A stretch of 64,000 bases of DNA from Synaphobranchus kaupii (lineage: Eukaryota > Chordata > Actinopteri > Anguilliformes > Synaphobranchidae), in the NCBI GenBank assembly GCA_029718625.1, contig CM056376.1:86408356-86472355 (forward strand), given 5' to 3'. The position numbers and the translations under genes were made by a program. The first letter of the stretch is position 1. Each line of letters starts with the position of its first letter. Positions 33,622 to 44,399 of the stretch are shown one piece after another. The notes under the pieces are model-generated. The model saw only the letters and a list, made by a program, of their open reading frames with translations. It searched no databases and was not told the origin of the DNA.

Positions 33622-35333
33622 CAGTCCCGGCCAAAAGTTTTGTCGCATGAGTGGACAAAAGTGACAATTGCTAATTACCCAACTCTTAATTAGCTAATAC
33701 AGTTAGGAAACAACACAAATTAATCATAAGTGTCTAAAGTTTATTTAGATACTAGCAAAACAAAAATTTCATAGATGCTTATAAGGTTTATTGCTTGATA
33801 ATGATGTACAAGCCAGTTTCTACCTGGACAAAAGTCTTGTCGCAAATCAAATTTTTATTTATTTTTATTTATTTATAATCAATACATTTTATCTTTCTCA
33901 AAACGTTAATAAAATACCAAATGAAAAATCAGTCTAGTATTTCATCATGGACTATAAGCTAAGAAATTAATATCTTGTATGGGTTCCTTTGGCCTGCAGA
34001 ACAGTTGCCATCCGGTTTGGCAGAGAGTCGTAGAGCTTGTTGATGAAGTCGTCGGGGATGGCATGGAAGGCCACCTTGCAGGCATCCCAAAGCTCCTCCA
34101 AGTTCTTTGGCTTGGTCCTCCAAGCTTCCTCCTTCATTCTTCCCCAGATATGCTCAATAATATTCATATCTGGAGACTGTGCTGGCCATCCCTGAAGGAC
34201 CTTGATCTTCTTCCCCCTGAGAAACTTCATAGTGGAACCTGAGGTATGGCAAGGAGCTCCATCCTGTTGAAAAATCTGACCCCTCTTGTAGTTGGGAATG
34301 TACTGGGAGGCAAGAATCTGTTGATATTTGGCACTGTCAATGTTACCATCCACCTTACAGATCTCCCTGGCACCTCCGTATTGGATGTAACCCCAAACCA
34401 TAATCTTTCCACCTCCAAATTTGACTGTCTTCTGGGTGAACTGTGGGTCCAGATGGGCCCCAGAGGGTCGTCGACAATATTAGCGGCGCTTGGGATGGAG
34501 CTCAACTGACGATTCATCTGAAAAATCAATTTTTCGCCACTTTTCTGCTGTCCAACCTTCCGTCAGGCTGTGGGCCTTGGCGTATGCAACATGGTTTCTT
34601 AGCTGTCTCTTGTTTAGCGCTGGTTTCTGGGCAGCAATACGACCGTGGCCACCATTGCGACCAAGAATCGGACGTACAGTTCTTGACGAAACAGGCGTTG
34701 CTGGCGTCCACTCCTCCTGGAGCTGTGAGGCGGTTGACATGGGGCTGGCTTTTGACCATCGGACCAGCAAGCTGTCGTCTCGAGCAGTTGTCTTGCGCGG
34801 TCAGCCCGACCTGGGTCTGTCATGGACATCGCCAGTCTCTTGGTAGCGCTTGCGAATCCTCTCCACCTGCCGTTTAGACACATTGAAGATGTCTGAAACT
34901 TCAGCAGGAGACTTGGACTTGAGATTCTTGATGATCAGCACTTTGGTTTCTGGTTTGATCTTGGGCATGTTGACAGAAGCAATGTTGAGCATGAACTTGG
35001 CTTAAAGTGTCAAATTTCTGCTTTTATAGCTCAAAGTTACCTACAGCTGACTAATCAAGCCCCTTGTTTGTTTCTTCCTTATTCACTGTGGCCTAGAAAT
35101 TGGAGTTGGCCATTGCGACAAGACTTTTATCCGGCCAAAACTGGCCTGTTGATCATTATCAAGCTGTAACATTTAGTAACAATTTTGAAATGTCATTTTG
35201 CTAGCTTCTAATAAACGTTAGACACTTATGATTAATTTGTGTTGTTTCTTAACTTTAATAGCTAATTAAGAGTTGGGTAATTAGCAATTGTCACTTTTGT
35301 CCACTCATGCGACAAAACCTTTGGCCGGGACTG
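33622..35333 (-). mobile_element. Complete Tc1 transposon with IR/DR-type ends
   Basis: The 1712-bp element is bounded by TA (33620-33621, 35334-35335). The terminal repeats begin CAGTCCCGGCCAAAAG and extend about 220 bp on each side (33622 to about 33845, about 35111 to 35333). Each repeat has an outer and an inner copy of a similar motif (TTTTGTCGCATGAG outside, AAAAGTCTTGTCGCAA inside), the IR/DR layout in which the transposase binds twice per end. It encodes a minus-strand transposase that is broken by two stop codons. Confidence 0.97.
33967..34968 (-). pseudogene. Tc1 family DDE transposase, two in-frame stops
   Basis: One continuous minus-strand frame of 333 positions runs from the start MPKIKPETK (34968) to 33967. 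An N-terminal paired-like helix-turn-helix region (PAEVSDIFNVSKRQVERIRK) is followed by the position of the usual GRPR linker, where a TGA interrupts it (34801-34803). The catalytic residues are visible in order: D in IDFSDES, D in FQQDGAPCH and E in MNIIEHIW, about 35 residues apart. GGGKIMVWGYI also matches the family. A second stop, TAA, is at 34480-34482. No frameshift is seen. An upstream in-frame ATG at 34992 would add eight residues; the MPK start fits the family better. Confidence 0.95.
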
Positions 35334-35599
35334 TATTTCTTGCTTGATGTTTAGGAAAATAACTTTTTGATTGAAAAGTTCTCTTGCTCTATAAATAAAG
35401 GAATTATGCTTAGTAATAGGTGTGGAAGTTTGATTGCCAAGTTTGGTACATTTAGGTTCAAAACTGTAGGAGCTACTTCTGGAATAATAATAATAATACA
35501 AATTGAAAGACTAATGGTGCAGTGTGAGTGTGTTTGTTTAGGTTATATGTGTTAGTGTGTGTGTATGTATCTCGGGCTGAGGGAGGGCCCATACAGAAC

Positions 35600-35792
35600 T
35601 GTTGTAGTTGTTTAGTATGCCGTCTTCCCATGATCCCTAGTGCACTGTTTTAGTCGGGGGTTTTGTAGTAGTTGCCCCCCGGAAGTAATGGAGTTCAAGT
35701 CTTGTTAGCCTTTACAGCACAAAGTGCCCAGGGAATTAAACAAGTAATTCCAAACCATGTTGTGTGGTTCCTTCTGAAGTGAAGATACTACA
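35600..35792 (+). repeat. 5' LTR of the gypsy element
   Basis: It starts TGTTGTAGTTG and ends GATACTACA. It differs from the 3' LTR by three transitions. The short length suits compact Ty3/gypsy lineages. Confidence 0.97.
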
Positions 35793-35820
35793 TTTGGCGA
35801 CGAGGATATACGGAAACAGG

Positions 35821-36460
35821 ATGGCTACTTTCGGTAATGTTGGCGAATTTGAAGAGGAGAGTGATTGGTCTGAGTACGTGGAGTGGCTCGGACAGTTTTT
35901 CGTTGCTAACGAGGTTACAGATGCTGGGAAACAGCGCGCAATATTCCTGAGCGTGTGTGGGTCAAAAACATATTCGCTCATTAGGAGCTTAGTGGCTCCT
36001 CAAAAGCCATCGGATAAGACTTTTAAGGACTTGTGTGCGTTAGTGCAGGAACACAAAAATCCGAAGCCATCGGCCATTGTTCAGTCATTCAAATTTCACA
36101 GCCAATTTAGGCAGCCGGGAGAATAGGTGGCGACTTTCGGTTCGGAATTGAGACGTCTTTCTGAACATTGTGAATTTGGAGACATGCTTGATCGAATGCT
36201 GAGGGACATATTAGTTTGTGGAATTCGTGATGACAACATTCAACGACATCTGTTAGCAGAGAGAGATTTGGATTTTAATAAGGCGCGGGAAAACACACAA
36301 GTGAGATGCAGGGAGCTGCGTCATCATCCTGTTCGGTCAATCAGATGCCTGCGCGGAGCTCTGTGCGTGCTGAGGTGAGAAACTCTGCTGATTCTCAGCT
36401 GAAATGTTACAGATGTGGTGGGTCTCATGATCCAAAGGACTGCAGGTTTCGTAACACCGA
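35821..36460 (+). pseudogene. Gag of the gypsy element (broken)
   Basis: The frame from ATG at 35821 gives a capsid-like segment (EEESDWSEYVEWLGQFFVAN, then TFKDLCALVQEHKNP) up to TAG at 36124-36126. The same frame resumes with ATFGSELRRLSEHCEFG to about 36300, where the phase shifts. The nucleocapsid zinc knuckle CYRCGGSHDPKDC (CX2CX4HX4C) follows. A second knuckle CHFCHKMGH lacks its last cysteine because the sequence is disturbed near 36500. Confidence 0.9.
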
Positions 36461-38670
36461 ATGCCATTTTTGTCACAAGATGGGCCACATTGCAAAAATA
36501 AATCACAACGATGGGGAAAAGACCGCGGCTCGGCGCATGTGCGCACAAATGTCTTGGAAAGGGAGGAGGACGCTGAGTCAGAGACAATCTATACCATGTA
36601 CAATGTTAAATCCACCAAATCAGAACCAGTAATAGTAACTGTTGAATTAAATAAAGAAAATGTCAAAATGGAAGTGGATACTGGGGCTGCTTTTTCAGTA
36701 ATGAGTGAGAAAACATACCGCACACTTTGGTCCCCAAAAGCACGTCCACCTCTTTCCAAGTCTACTGTTCAACTGCACACCTATACAGGACAAAGCATTG
36801 ATGTAATGGGCACAGCTTACATGAATGTGCAATACAAAGAACAGTCAAACAGTATGCCTTTGTTAGTAGTGGGCGGCGATGGGCCCACTTTAATGGGACG
36901 CAACTGGTTACACCACATTAAATTAGACTGGAGCAGCATTTATCGCATGGGATCAAACCCAGCGCAGGAAGCCCTGAATAAGTATCCGGAAGTGTTCCAG
37001 GAGGGCTTAGGGACACTGAAAGGCACAAAAGCAGAGATCTATGTGGATGCAGAGGCAAAGCCACGTTTTTTTAAAGCGAGAAGTGTACCCTACACACTCA
37101 GAGAAAAAGTGAGCGCAGAACTGGACCGTTTGGAAGCAGAAGCAGAAGGCATCATTGAACAGGTGGAGTATTCGCGGTGGGCGGCGCCTATTGTACCTGT
37201 AGTCAAGGCTGATGGCTCTGTCTGTCTTTGTGGAGACTATAAACTGACGGTGAACCAGGTCTCCAAACTAGATGCCTATCCGATTCCACAAATTGAGGAT
37301 TTATTTGCCACGTTAACTGGGGGCCAGTCCTTTACAAAGCTTGACATGAGTCAGGCGTACCAACAACTGTTGTTGGATGACAAATCAAAGGAGTACTTAA
37401 CGGTTAACACACACAAGGGCCTATACCGTTACAACCGTCTTGCATTCGGGGTGTCCTCAGCCCCTGGGATTTTCCAGAGAACAATGGAGAACATCCTCCG
37501 GGGTCTCCCACAAGTCCTTGTTTATTTGGATGACATCCTCATCACAGGACAGAATGACACTGAACATGTGAGGAATCTAGAGGAGGTCTTACGACGGCTG
37601 TCTGCTGCTGGTTTGAGGCTGAAACAAGAAAAATGCAGGATCATGGCTCCTGTGGTTGAGTACCTAGGGCACAAAATCGATGCTAATGGTCTGCATCCTA
37701 CCACAGGCAAAGTTCAGGCAATTGCAGATGCCCCAGCACCACAAGACACCACTGAGCTGAAGTCATTCTTGGGAATGATAAATTATTATCACAAATTCTT
37801 GCCCAATGCTGCAACAGTGTTAGCCCCATTACATCACCTGCTGCGTAAAAATGTCCCATGGTGATGGAATGTTGAACAAGAGGCTGCTTTCAAGGCTTCC
37901 AAGCAGTTACTACAGTCCTCCAACTTGCTGGTTCATTTTGACTCTCAGAAGCCCCTGGTTATGGCCTGCGATGCCTCTCCTTATGGCATTGGGGCTGTAT
38001 TGTCACATGTCATGGAGGATGGCACAGAGAGACCAATTACCTTTGCATCACGGAGCCTGGCCCCTGCAGAGCGGAACTATTCGCAATTGGAGAAGGAAGC
38101 CCTGGCTATTATCTTTGCTGTTAAAAGATTTCACCACTACATTTACGGCCACCACTTCACAATCTGCACAGACCACAAGCCGCTTATGAGCCTGTTCAAT
38201 GAAGACAAAGCGGTACCACCCATTGCATCAGGGCGTATTCAGAGATGGGCCCTGACTTTAGCAGCTTACGAATATACCATTTGCTACAAGGAAGGGAGCC
38301 GGCATGCTAATGCCGATGCCATGAGTCGTTTGCCAGTGAGCACCACAGTAGGCTATGTTCCGCTCCCCGGTGAACTGATTCTCCTACTGGAGAACCTCGC
38401 CACATTCCCAGTGAAGGCCCATGATATTCGCACTTGGACGAGGTCAGACCCTGTATTATCTGAGGTCTTGACGTTTGTTCACTGTGGCTGGCCTGCGACA
38501 GTTACAGGGGAGGACTTGAAGCCATACTTTTGGCGGCGGCATGAACTCAGCATCCAAGATAACTGTCTCTTGTGGGGGAGCCGCGTGGTTGTGCCACCAC
38601 AGGGGAGAGCGGCGGTTATCAGTGAACTTCATACAGCACATCCAGGGATGTCACGAATGAAGGCTCTTCC
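36461..38670 (+). pseudogene. Pol of the gypsy element: protease, RT, RNase H, start of integrase
   Basis: One frame continues through a protease active site (EVDTGAAFSVM, residue about 73), reverse transcriptase (LDMSQAYQQ at 294, FGVSSAPGIF, catalytic YLDDILI at 355), an in-frame TGA at 37862-37864, and then RNase H ([35 protein letters not shown]). The integrase begins with its zinc-finger region ([16 protein letters not shown]) and stops abruptly at about 38668. The D,D(35)E core is deleted. Confidence 0.95.
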
Positions 38671-38676
38671 ACAATG

Positions 38677-39064
38677 GGGATGCAGTGTATGCCTTCAATT
38701 TTGGAAGTGGAGAAAAGTGGCTACAGGGGTCAGTGGTTGAAAAGACTTGTCCTGTATCCTTCAGGGTTAAGCTTAGTGATGGTCGTATAATCCGGTGGCA
38801 CCAAGTCACCTGCGGACCTGTGCCAATCCCGATGAAGCTCTATCAGTAGAGCAAGAGATACCAGAGAATACCCCCAAGGCCACAACAACACCCCCAGCGG
38901 AGTCCCCACAAGGGGGCGGAAAGGACACTGCACAAGACATGGACATTCAGGAACAGGGAGACATTGAACGTGAAAAGGCAAAGATGCCAATCGTACCAGA
39001 CGGTATTGAACCCCTGCGTCGGTCTGATCGGAAACGAAAAACACCTGAAAGACTGAATGTATGA
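38677..39064 (+). pseudogene. C-terminal tail of gypsy integrase, two frames
   Basis: After the deletion point a different frame reads [20 protein letters not shown] and then SFRVKLSDGRIIRWHQ, the beta-rich C-terminal integrase domain. Near 38800 the phase shifts by one base into a tail rich in acidic residues and proline that ends RRSDRKRKTPERLNV and a stop at 39064. This RRS.R.RKPPERL-type ending is typical of Ty3/gypsy polyproteins. Confidence 0.85.
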
Positions 39065-39203
39065 AAACCAGTGTTACCCGGCTGGTATAAAAAAATAAAT
39101 AAATAAAAAGAGAATAATGGTAAACTGGTTTAAAGAAATCTAAACTGCCATGTTGTGTTTTATATATATTAGTTGTTATTGGGACATTGTGTTCTGCCAA
39201 CCT

Positions 39204-39215
39204 GAGGGGGAGGAA
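39204..39215 (+). promoter_or_regulatory. Polypurine tract of the gypsy element
   Basis: GAGGGGGAGGAA lies directly before the TG of the 3' LTR, where plus-strand DNA synthesis is primed in LTR retrotransposons. Confidence 0.85.
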
Positions 39216-39408
39216 TGTTGTAGTTGTTTAGTACGCCGTCTTCCCATGATCCCTAGTGCACTGTTTTAGTCGGGGGTTTTGTAGTAGTTGCCCCCCGGAA
39301 GTAACGGAGTTCAAGTCTTGTTAGCCTTTACAGCACAAAGTGCCCAGGGAATTAAACAAATAATTCCAAACCATGTTGTGTGGTTCCTTCTGAAGTGAAG
39401 ATACTACA
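39216..39408 (+). repeat. 3' LTR of the gypsy element
   Basis: This is a 193-bp copy of the 5' LTR with three C/T or A/G differences. It is followed by the target duplication AGAAC. Confidence 0.97.
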
Positions 39409-39413
39409 AGAAC

Positions 39414-40283
39414 CATGCTCTCTGTCTTCTTATTTAATGTAATGTTACATTAATTTAGAGGTCGGCCAATAGTTGTGGCTTGCACTTGGACCGAACAGAG
39501 CACAACCAAAGGCGTCCTCGAGTGATTATGTGAAAAACCAGGAGAAAAGACTGGGGAAAACTAATTTCTCACAGGAAATAACAGAATTTTACCGGACATG
39601 TCAATTCACACGGGATTGCTTTACCCTGGGGTAATTTTTACAGGACATTTAACAGTAGGTAAAAGACTCCGGAATCTTTACTGGCGTGGGAGCGCGCAGT
39701 CCGTAAAAGTTACGGACATGGCAGATTCAGACAGGACTAAAATAGCGGAGCTCCTCCGGTAATTATTACATTACCCCACCTCCCCCTGTAAAACGTATCC
39801 CGTCCGAATAGGGCTTAAGTGAGATGTAAAGAAAGAACCATTTTAATAAGTTGTACGGCAAGATCAGAAGGAATTATGCAAAGGATTTGAATTCCAAATG
39901 CAAAAGCCCTCTAAAATAAATCAAATTACCTGATAATTGTAATGGGTTATTTATTATTAGTTATTTTGCATGCTCATCAGTCAAGGAAAACAAATGAAAA
40001 TACTTTTAGAGCAATTAAAGGTCTGAAGGGAGATTTTATGCATCCCTGCTTTCAAGCTTACAAGCTATCATTTATATAACACAGGAAATTATGGTTGTCA
40101 TATTTAAGAGGTGTTCCCAATTCAATTTGTACAAATTTCCTTCTCAAATGAGTGCACCATTATGTTGGTACTCATAATGAGAAGGAGAATCAACACATAG
40201 CAATAACAGCTTTTCCCACAAAAGAATAAAATGCAGAAACAGTTCTGACCACTGAATATCTTATACTGTTAGTGAATGCTACA
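39414..40283. other. Intergenic DNA with a candidate conserved block at 39840-40160
   Basis: No gene is recognised. 39840-40160 has no repeat signature and contains words such as AATTACCTGATAATTGTAAT and TTTTGCATGCTCATCAG, suggestive of homeodomain/POU sites. About 39480-39830 contains ACCGGACATG / CCGTCCGAATAGGG words that may belong to an unidentified DNA element. Confidence 0.35.
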
Positions 40284-40285
40284 TA

Positions 40286-40510
40286 CACTGGCCAAAAGTA
40301 TATGGACACCTTCCTCATCCAACATCTCATTCCAAAATCATGGGCATTAATATGGAGTTGTTCCCCATTTGCAGACTGTCAGCTTTAATCTGAGGGTATT
40401 TTCATCCATATCGGATGAATCGTTTAGGAGTTATAGAACCTTTTGTACACAGTCCCCCCCATTTTCGGGCATCAAAAAATATTGGACAGTTGGACGGTGT
40501 TTTGCGTGAT
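40286..40510. mobile_element. Fused fragments of two Tc1/mariner elements
   Basis: TA|CACTGGCCAAAAGTATAT followed by GGACACC and ATTCCAAAATCATGGGCATT (to about 40362) is the left end of a common Tc1 element. It passes without a break into TGCAGACTGTCAGCTTTAAT and GAGGGTATTTTCATCCATAT and then CGGGCATCAAAAAATATTGG, the terminal region of the mariner family that is complete at 51175-54061. Neither has a right end here. Confidence 0.75.
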
Positions 40511-41123
40511 TTATGATTCCTATATACTATGTGGCTATACAGTGTAGAATTGCCAGTGAAAATTAGCCTCTGGGTAATTTGGTCACAGAATATCACATTT
40601 CATTTTTGTGTTTGTTTGATATAAATTAAATTTAAAAACCCTAGCTAACTAAATAAAGACATAAAATAAACTGTGGTCTTTAGTATAGCGTAATATGTGC
40701 ATTGATTAGCTTATTTATGTGTCTTTTCTGTTGGTAAAGTGCCCCATTTTATCCACTATAACTAGACACCATTTTACATTTTTCACTATACTTGCCTTTT
40801 GCAAGTATAGTGAAATAGGTGACACTTTAATTCTGTGCGTGATTGACAGAATTCTTGGACCTAGAGTGGTAAAATAATCAGCGCTGCACAACAGAATGTG
40901 AGTGATATAACTGCCTCCTCATGCAGATAACGAGCAGGTGTGAAATTCTCCTCATGTAAAGGCAAATGCCACAGTAGCACATTAACACTAATGGTCTTGT
41001 TAGTGACAGCAGAGGATGTCCTTCTCCTAATGTTACATTTTCCTATGTTCAATTCAGAATGGGGTACTGAGGTGAAAAAGGTTATCAAGACAAAACTGAA
41101 TACAAATACAGCACATATATGTG

Positions 41124-41209
<86 letters not shown>

Positions 41210-42049
41210 TATAGCCTGATAATTCTCAATAAAAAAATGACTAAAAGTGTCAATGAGGGCCTCAACGAATGAAATTGTTACAAATGTCAAAACCAAACAC
41301 ACACATATCAGACATTCATCTTGTCAGATGAATTGTTCCAAGATCAGAACAGAACAGATATAATTTTTTAAAGTATTTCAACCCACCAGGGAAAAGACTT
41401 GTTTTTGCATGCTGTAATGAACCCTTCAATTAAATAATGATGTTATGACGTTATGTTGGTGATACTCCATAATTAGTGAAATTGAAAATGATGTTAAAAC
41501 CTGCCTGAGTCTGTATCATTTTCATGGGTAAACCATACATTGTGTCAGTTTCACTGTCACTTTTGAGGCAAAACAAAATGACTGAATAAAAAGAACATAG
41601 ATCATTTATGACTTCTCAATCTCGGAAACCATTGGCTAAATTATTTAGCCTCTGGGAGCATAGCTATAGTGAATCTTAGGGCTCGGAAGTACCAGCTACC
41701 ATATCAACAGGAAGAGCCTTCCCTTCCGGAAGTTCTGTTGTGTTTCTAGTTCGAACGAGAATGCAATGGAGATTACAGACAAAGTTTTGAAAAGGATTAT
41801 TTCACAAATTAGTAGGATACATTTGTAGTGCATGTCCATTGGAAATTAACTCACATTCATGTGACCCTGGACCGCATTTCCAAAAGACTACATATACCGG
41901 CATGGCATGCGACAGTCATGTGATCCTGGGCAGGACTTGACCAATCAGAACTGAGTTCCCGGTTCTATGAAACTTTGAACAAACTTCCTGTTCTCTCTTC
42001 TTACCGCTTCTTAGTTTACGCTCTTACTCACTTTTTGGTTAGCTCTATA
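40511..42049. other. Intergenic DNA with a CA microsatellite
   Basis: No gene is recognised. A long dinucleotide run is annotated separately. About 41860-41970 has CATGCGACAGTCATGTGATC and GACCAATCAGAAC (a CCAAT word), which would be possible in an old promoter, but nothing else supports one. Confidence 0.4.
41122..41209. repeat. (CA)n microsatellite, flanked by alternating GC
   Basis: About 40 CA units follow ATGTGCGCGCGC. Alternating purine-pyrimidine tracts like this favour Z-DNA and are highly length-variable. Open frames across it are artefacts. Confidence 0.97.
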
Positions 42050-42880
42050 AACTTCACCCCTAGTGGTTGAGACGCATGCGTCTCAATTACAGTATTCATG
42101 TTCATCTGAAAATATAAACTACAGGTTTAAGAAAACCCCGTAAATTTTGACGCAGTATTCTTTAAAAGGGTAAAGCTTCTCCAGCAGTGCAATAAATTAA
42201 GAGGGCGGTATTAATAGCCCAAAGCACTTACGACCCTCCTCTGGCTACAGCCACAGACTGTAAAATGCATAAAATGCACCGTTTATACACAATAAGAAAA
42301 TCATGTTCACGTATAGAAACAATAATATTTTTTTAAAACATTGTACAAATGAGCAATCGCCGTTTTCCCTAGCTTACTGTACTATATACAGTACCTGATG
42401 CACTTTCGGTTTAGAAGACACCTCATTTTTTTCTCCAAAATCTCGTATAAATATGTTTAAGAAACCAAGTACTTACCAGTATATTCAGCTACAGCTGTTT
42501 TGTGATGAACCCTGAAGAGTTTATCTTGTTATATTTCGCCAAAGTCCCGTACAGTCGACATTTCCGCAGCGACCACCCCTCGCACTTAGGGCTGAAATAC
42601 GTTGCTGTACTTGTGTGAATACACACACGCTTTCGTATGTTCTTTTTTAAATGTATTTAAATACATTAGGCGGCATATGTTATGGTTATTATATATATAC
42701 TGTATGTGACTATTCTGAAATAAATGTATTATGTAGCAAATTTCTGAATGATACAGCTTCTTCTTCAGTTCGAACTTAAAACCATGGATGTGCAGGGAAT
42801 ATCTTTTTAGATATTGACATGTAAATGAAACTAGTAGAAACCAGGAGGAAATTGCCTCTGAAGGGCCAAAGTAAATAGGG
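42050..42880. repeat. Dispersed repeat family, copy 1 (partner at 50720-51090)
   Basis: Both copies contain CCCTAGTGGT near the start, then AGAAAACCCC.AAA.TT, and end with ACCATGGATGTGCAG, TTTTTAGATATTGACATG-like sequence and ATTGCCTCTRRWGGGCCAAA. In copy 2 the outer words TGGCCCCCTAGTGG and CCTCTAGTGGGCCA are roughly inverted, hinting at short terminal repeats. Copy 1 is longer, with additional AT-rich sequence in the middle. The class is undetermined. Confidence 0.55.
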
Positions 42881-43040
42881 TTAGTATTCTCTTTTGAGAA
42901 TAATATATAAATTTTATGAGACTGATTTATTATACAAAAACCATGCCACCAGTTGTATAAGGATGGTAGTGGCGTATCGCAGTACATGTCCCCTACATTT
43001 TTGGTACCCCGTGTATAGATTTAAATGAATATTCCCTACA
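42881..43040. repeat. Dispersed repeat, copy 2 (partner at 15910-16105)
   Basis: It is collinear with copy 1 but lacks the 34-base insertion: GCAGTACATGTCCCCTA is continuous here. Confidence 0.7.
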
Positions 43041-43857
43041 TTTTATATCGGTGTTTTCTCAGGTGATTCATCGATTTTGTACCGATCATATCGCCACCGT
43101 TACAAAAAGTGTCATTGTAGGCCTTCGGTACATCAGTACCCATGTGATGTTTCCCATCGATTCTGTTTACATGCGCACCACCCAACCGTGATTGGTGAAG
43201 CCAGCAGCTTATTTATGTGAACATCAGTCAAGAGAGATTAATGTATGGGGTGCACAACACATTTTTCCTGTGTTTTTTTCTCAGATTTAGCATAAATGTG
43301 GCATTTTCCAAGAGTTTTTTCCAAGATTTAACTGACATGCTGAATAATCCTTTTACTTCATATTTTCTAATTTAATTGATAAATCTCAAATAAGCATGTC
43401 CTAAATATATAACTTCAATGTTAAATATGAGTTTTCAAAAATAAATATTATAAATATATATATGTGTTTCAGAAACAAATATAATATACTATAAATATTT
43501 AATTAAAATCTTAAATCTTTCAAAAAAAATTTTGATTTAAAAATATAAGATTTAGCTTAAATCTTACGTTTTCCAAAAGAAAGACTTAATTTATATTATT
43601 TTTACCACAAATCTGTGTTTAACAGTTAAGTACTTAGCAAAAAATTAATATTTATTTACATTTAAAATCTAGGGTTCTAAATTAAATATTTAGCTTATAT
43701 CTTAAATCTTGTTTTTTTACAAAAAAAAAAAAGATTTAACATTTAACTAAATGTTTATTTTATTACAAATCTAGGTTAAAGATTTAGATATTTAGCCAAA
43801 AATTAATATTTATTTATATCTTAAATCTTTTGTTCCAAATTAAACATTTAGCTTTTA

Positions 43858-44399
43858 CACTGCCTGGCCAAAAGAAAAGTCGCCGTTGCACCCGTCATGC
43901 ATAGTGCTCACTATACAAACCTCTGGAGGCAGTGTTATGATCTGGGTTTGCTTCAATTGGTCAGGTCTAGGCTCAGCAATGTTATGCAGCAATAAAATGA
44001 AGTCAGCTGAGTGCCTGAATGTACTGAATGACCAGGTTATCCCATCAATGGGAATATTCCAGGACGACAATGCCAAGATTCATCAGGCTCAAATTGTGAA
44101 AGAGTGGTTCAGGGATCATGAGGAATCATTTTCACACATGAATTAGCCACCAGAGTCCTGACCGTAACCCCATTGAAAGTCTTTGTGATGTGTTGGAGAA
44201 GACTTTACGAGTGGTTCGACTCTCCCGTTGTCAATACAAGATCTCGGCCAAAAATTAATGCAACTCTGGATGGAAATAAATGTTGTGACGTTGCATAAGG
44301 TTGTCGAAACAATGCCACGACGAATGCACGCCGTAATCAAAGCTGAAAGCGGTCCAACGAAATATTAGAGTGTGCAACTTTTTTTTTGGCCAGGCAGTG
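43858..44399 (+). mobile_element. Tc1-type deletion derivative, 542 bp
   Basis: TA|CACTGCCTGGCCAAAAG at the left and TTTTTTTTTGGCCAGGCAGTG|TA at the right delimit it (TA at 43856-43857 and 44400-44401). The transposase remnant reads on the plus strand. It is the same deletion product as the element at 27566-29224, in opposite orientation, so one internally deleted variant has spread. Confidence 0.92.
43886..44360 (+). pseudogene. Tc1 transposase fragment (C-terminal catalytic part)
   Basis: The frame reads [31 protein letters not shown] and HEESFSHMN to a stop at 44144, then continues with NPIESL, the block around the catalytic glutamate. The N-terminal half is missing, exactly as in the 28.7-29.2 kb copy. 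Confidence 0.9.

Larger units (their letters stand above)
35600..39408 (+). mobile_element. Ty3/gypsy LTR retrotransposon, internally deleted
   Basis: The 3809-bp element has two 193-bp LTRs that differ at only three positions, all transitions, and a perfect 5-bp duplication AGAAC (35595-35599, 39409-39413). A purine-rich polypurine tract (GAGGGGGAGGAA, 39204-39215) directly precedes the 3' LTR. The likely primer-binding site TTTGGCGACGAGGA follows the 5' LTR; the tRNA is not identified. Gag, protease, reverse transcriptase and RNase H are recognisable, but stops, frameshifts and loss of the integrase core make it defective. Confidence 0.97.

Noticed and set aside
40861..41302. Open frames with long (VC)n or (TH)n runs
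   Set aside because: They are produced by the CA microsatellite.
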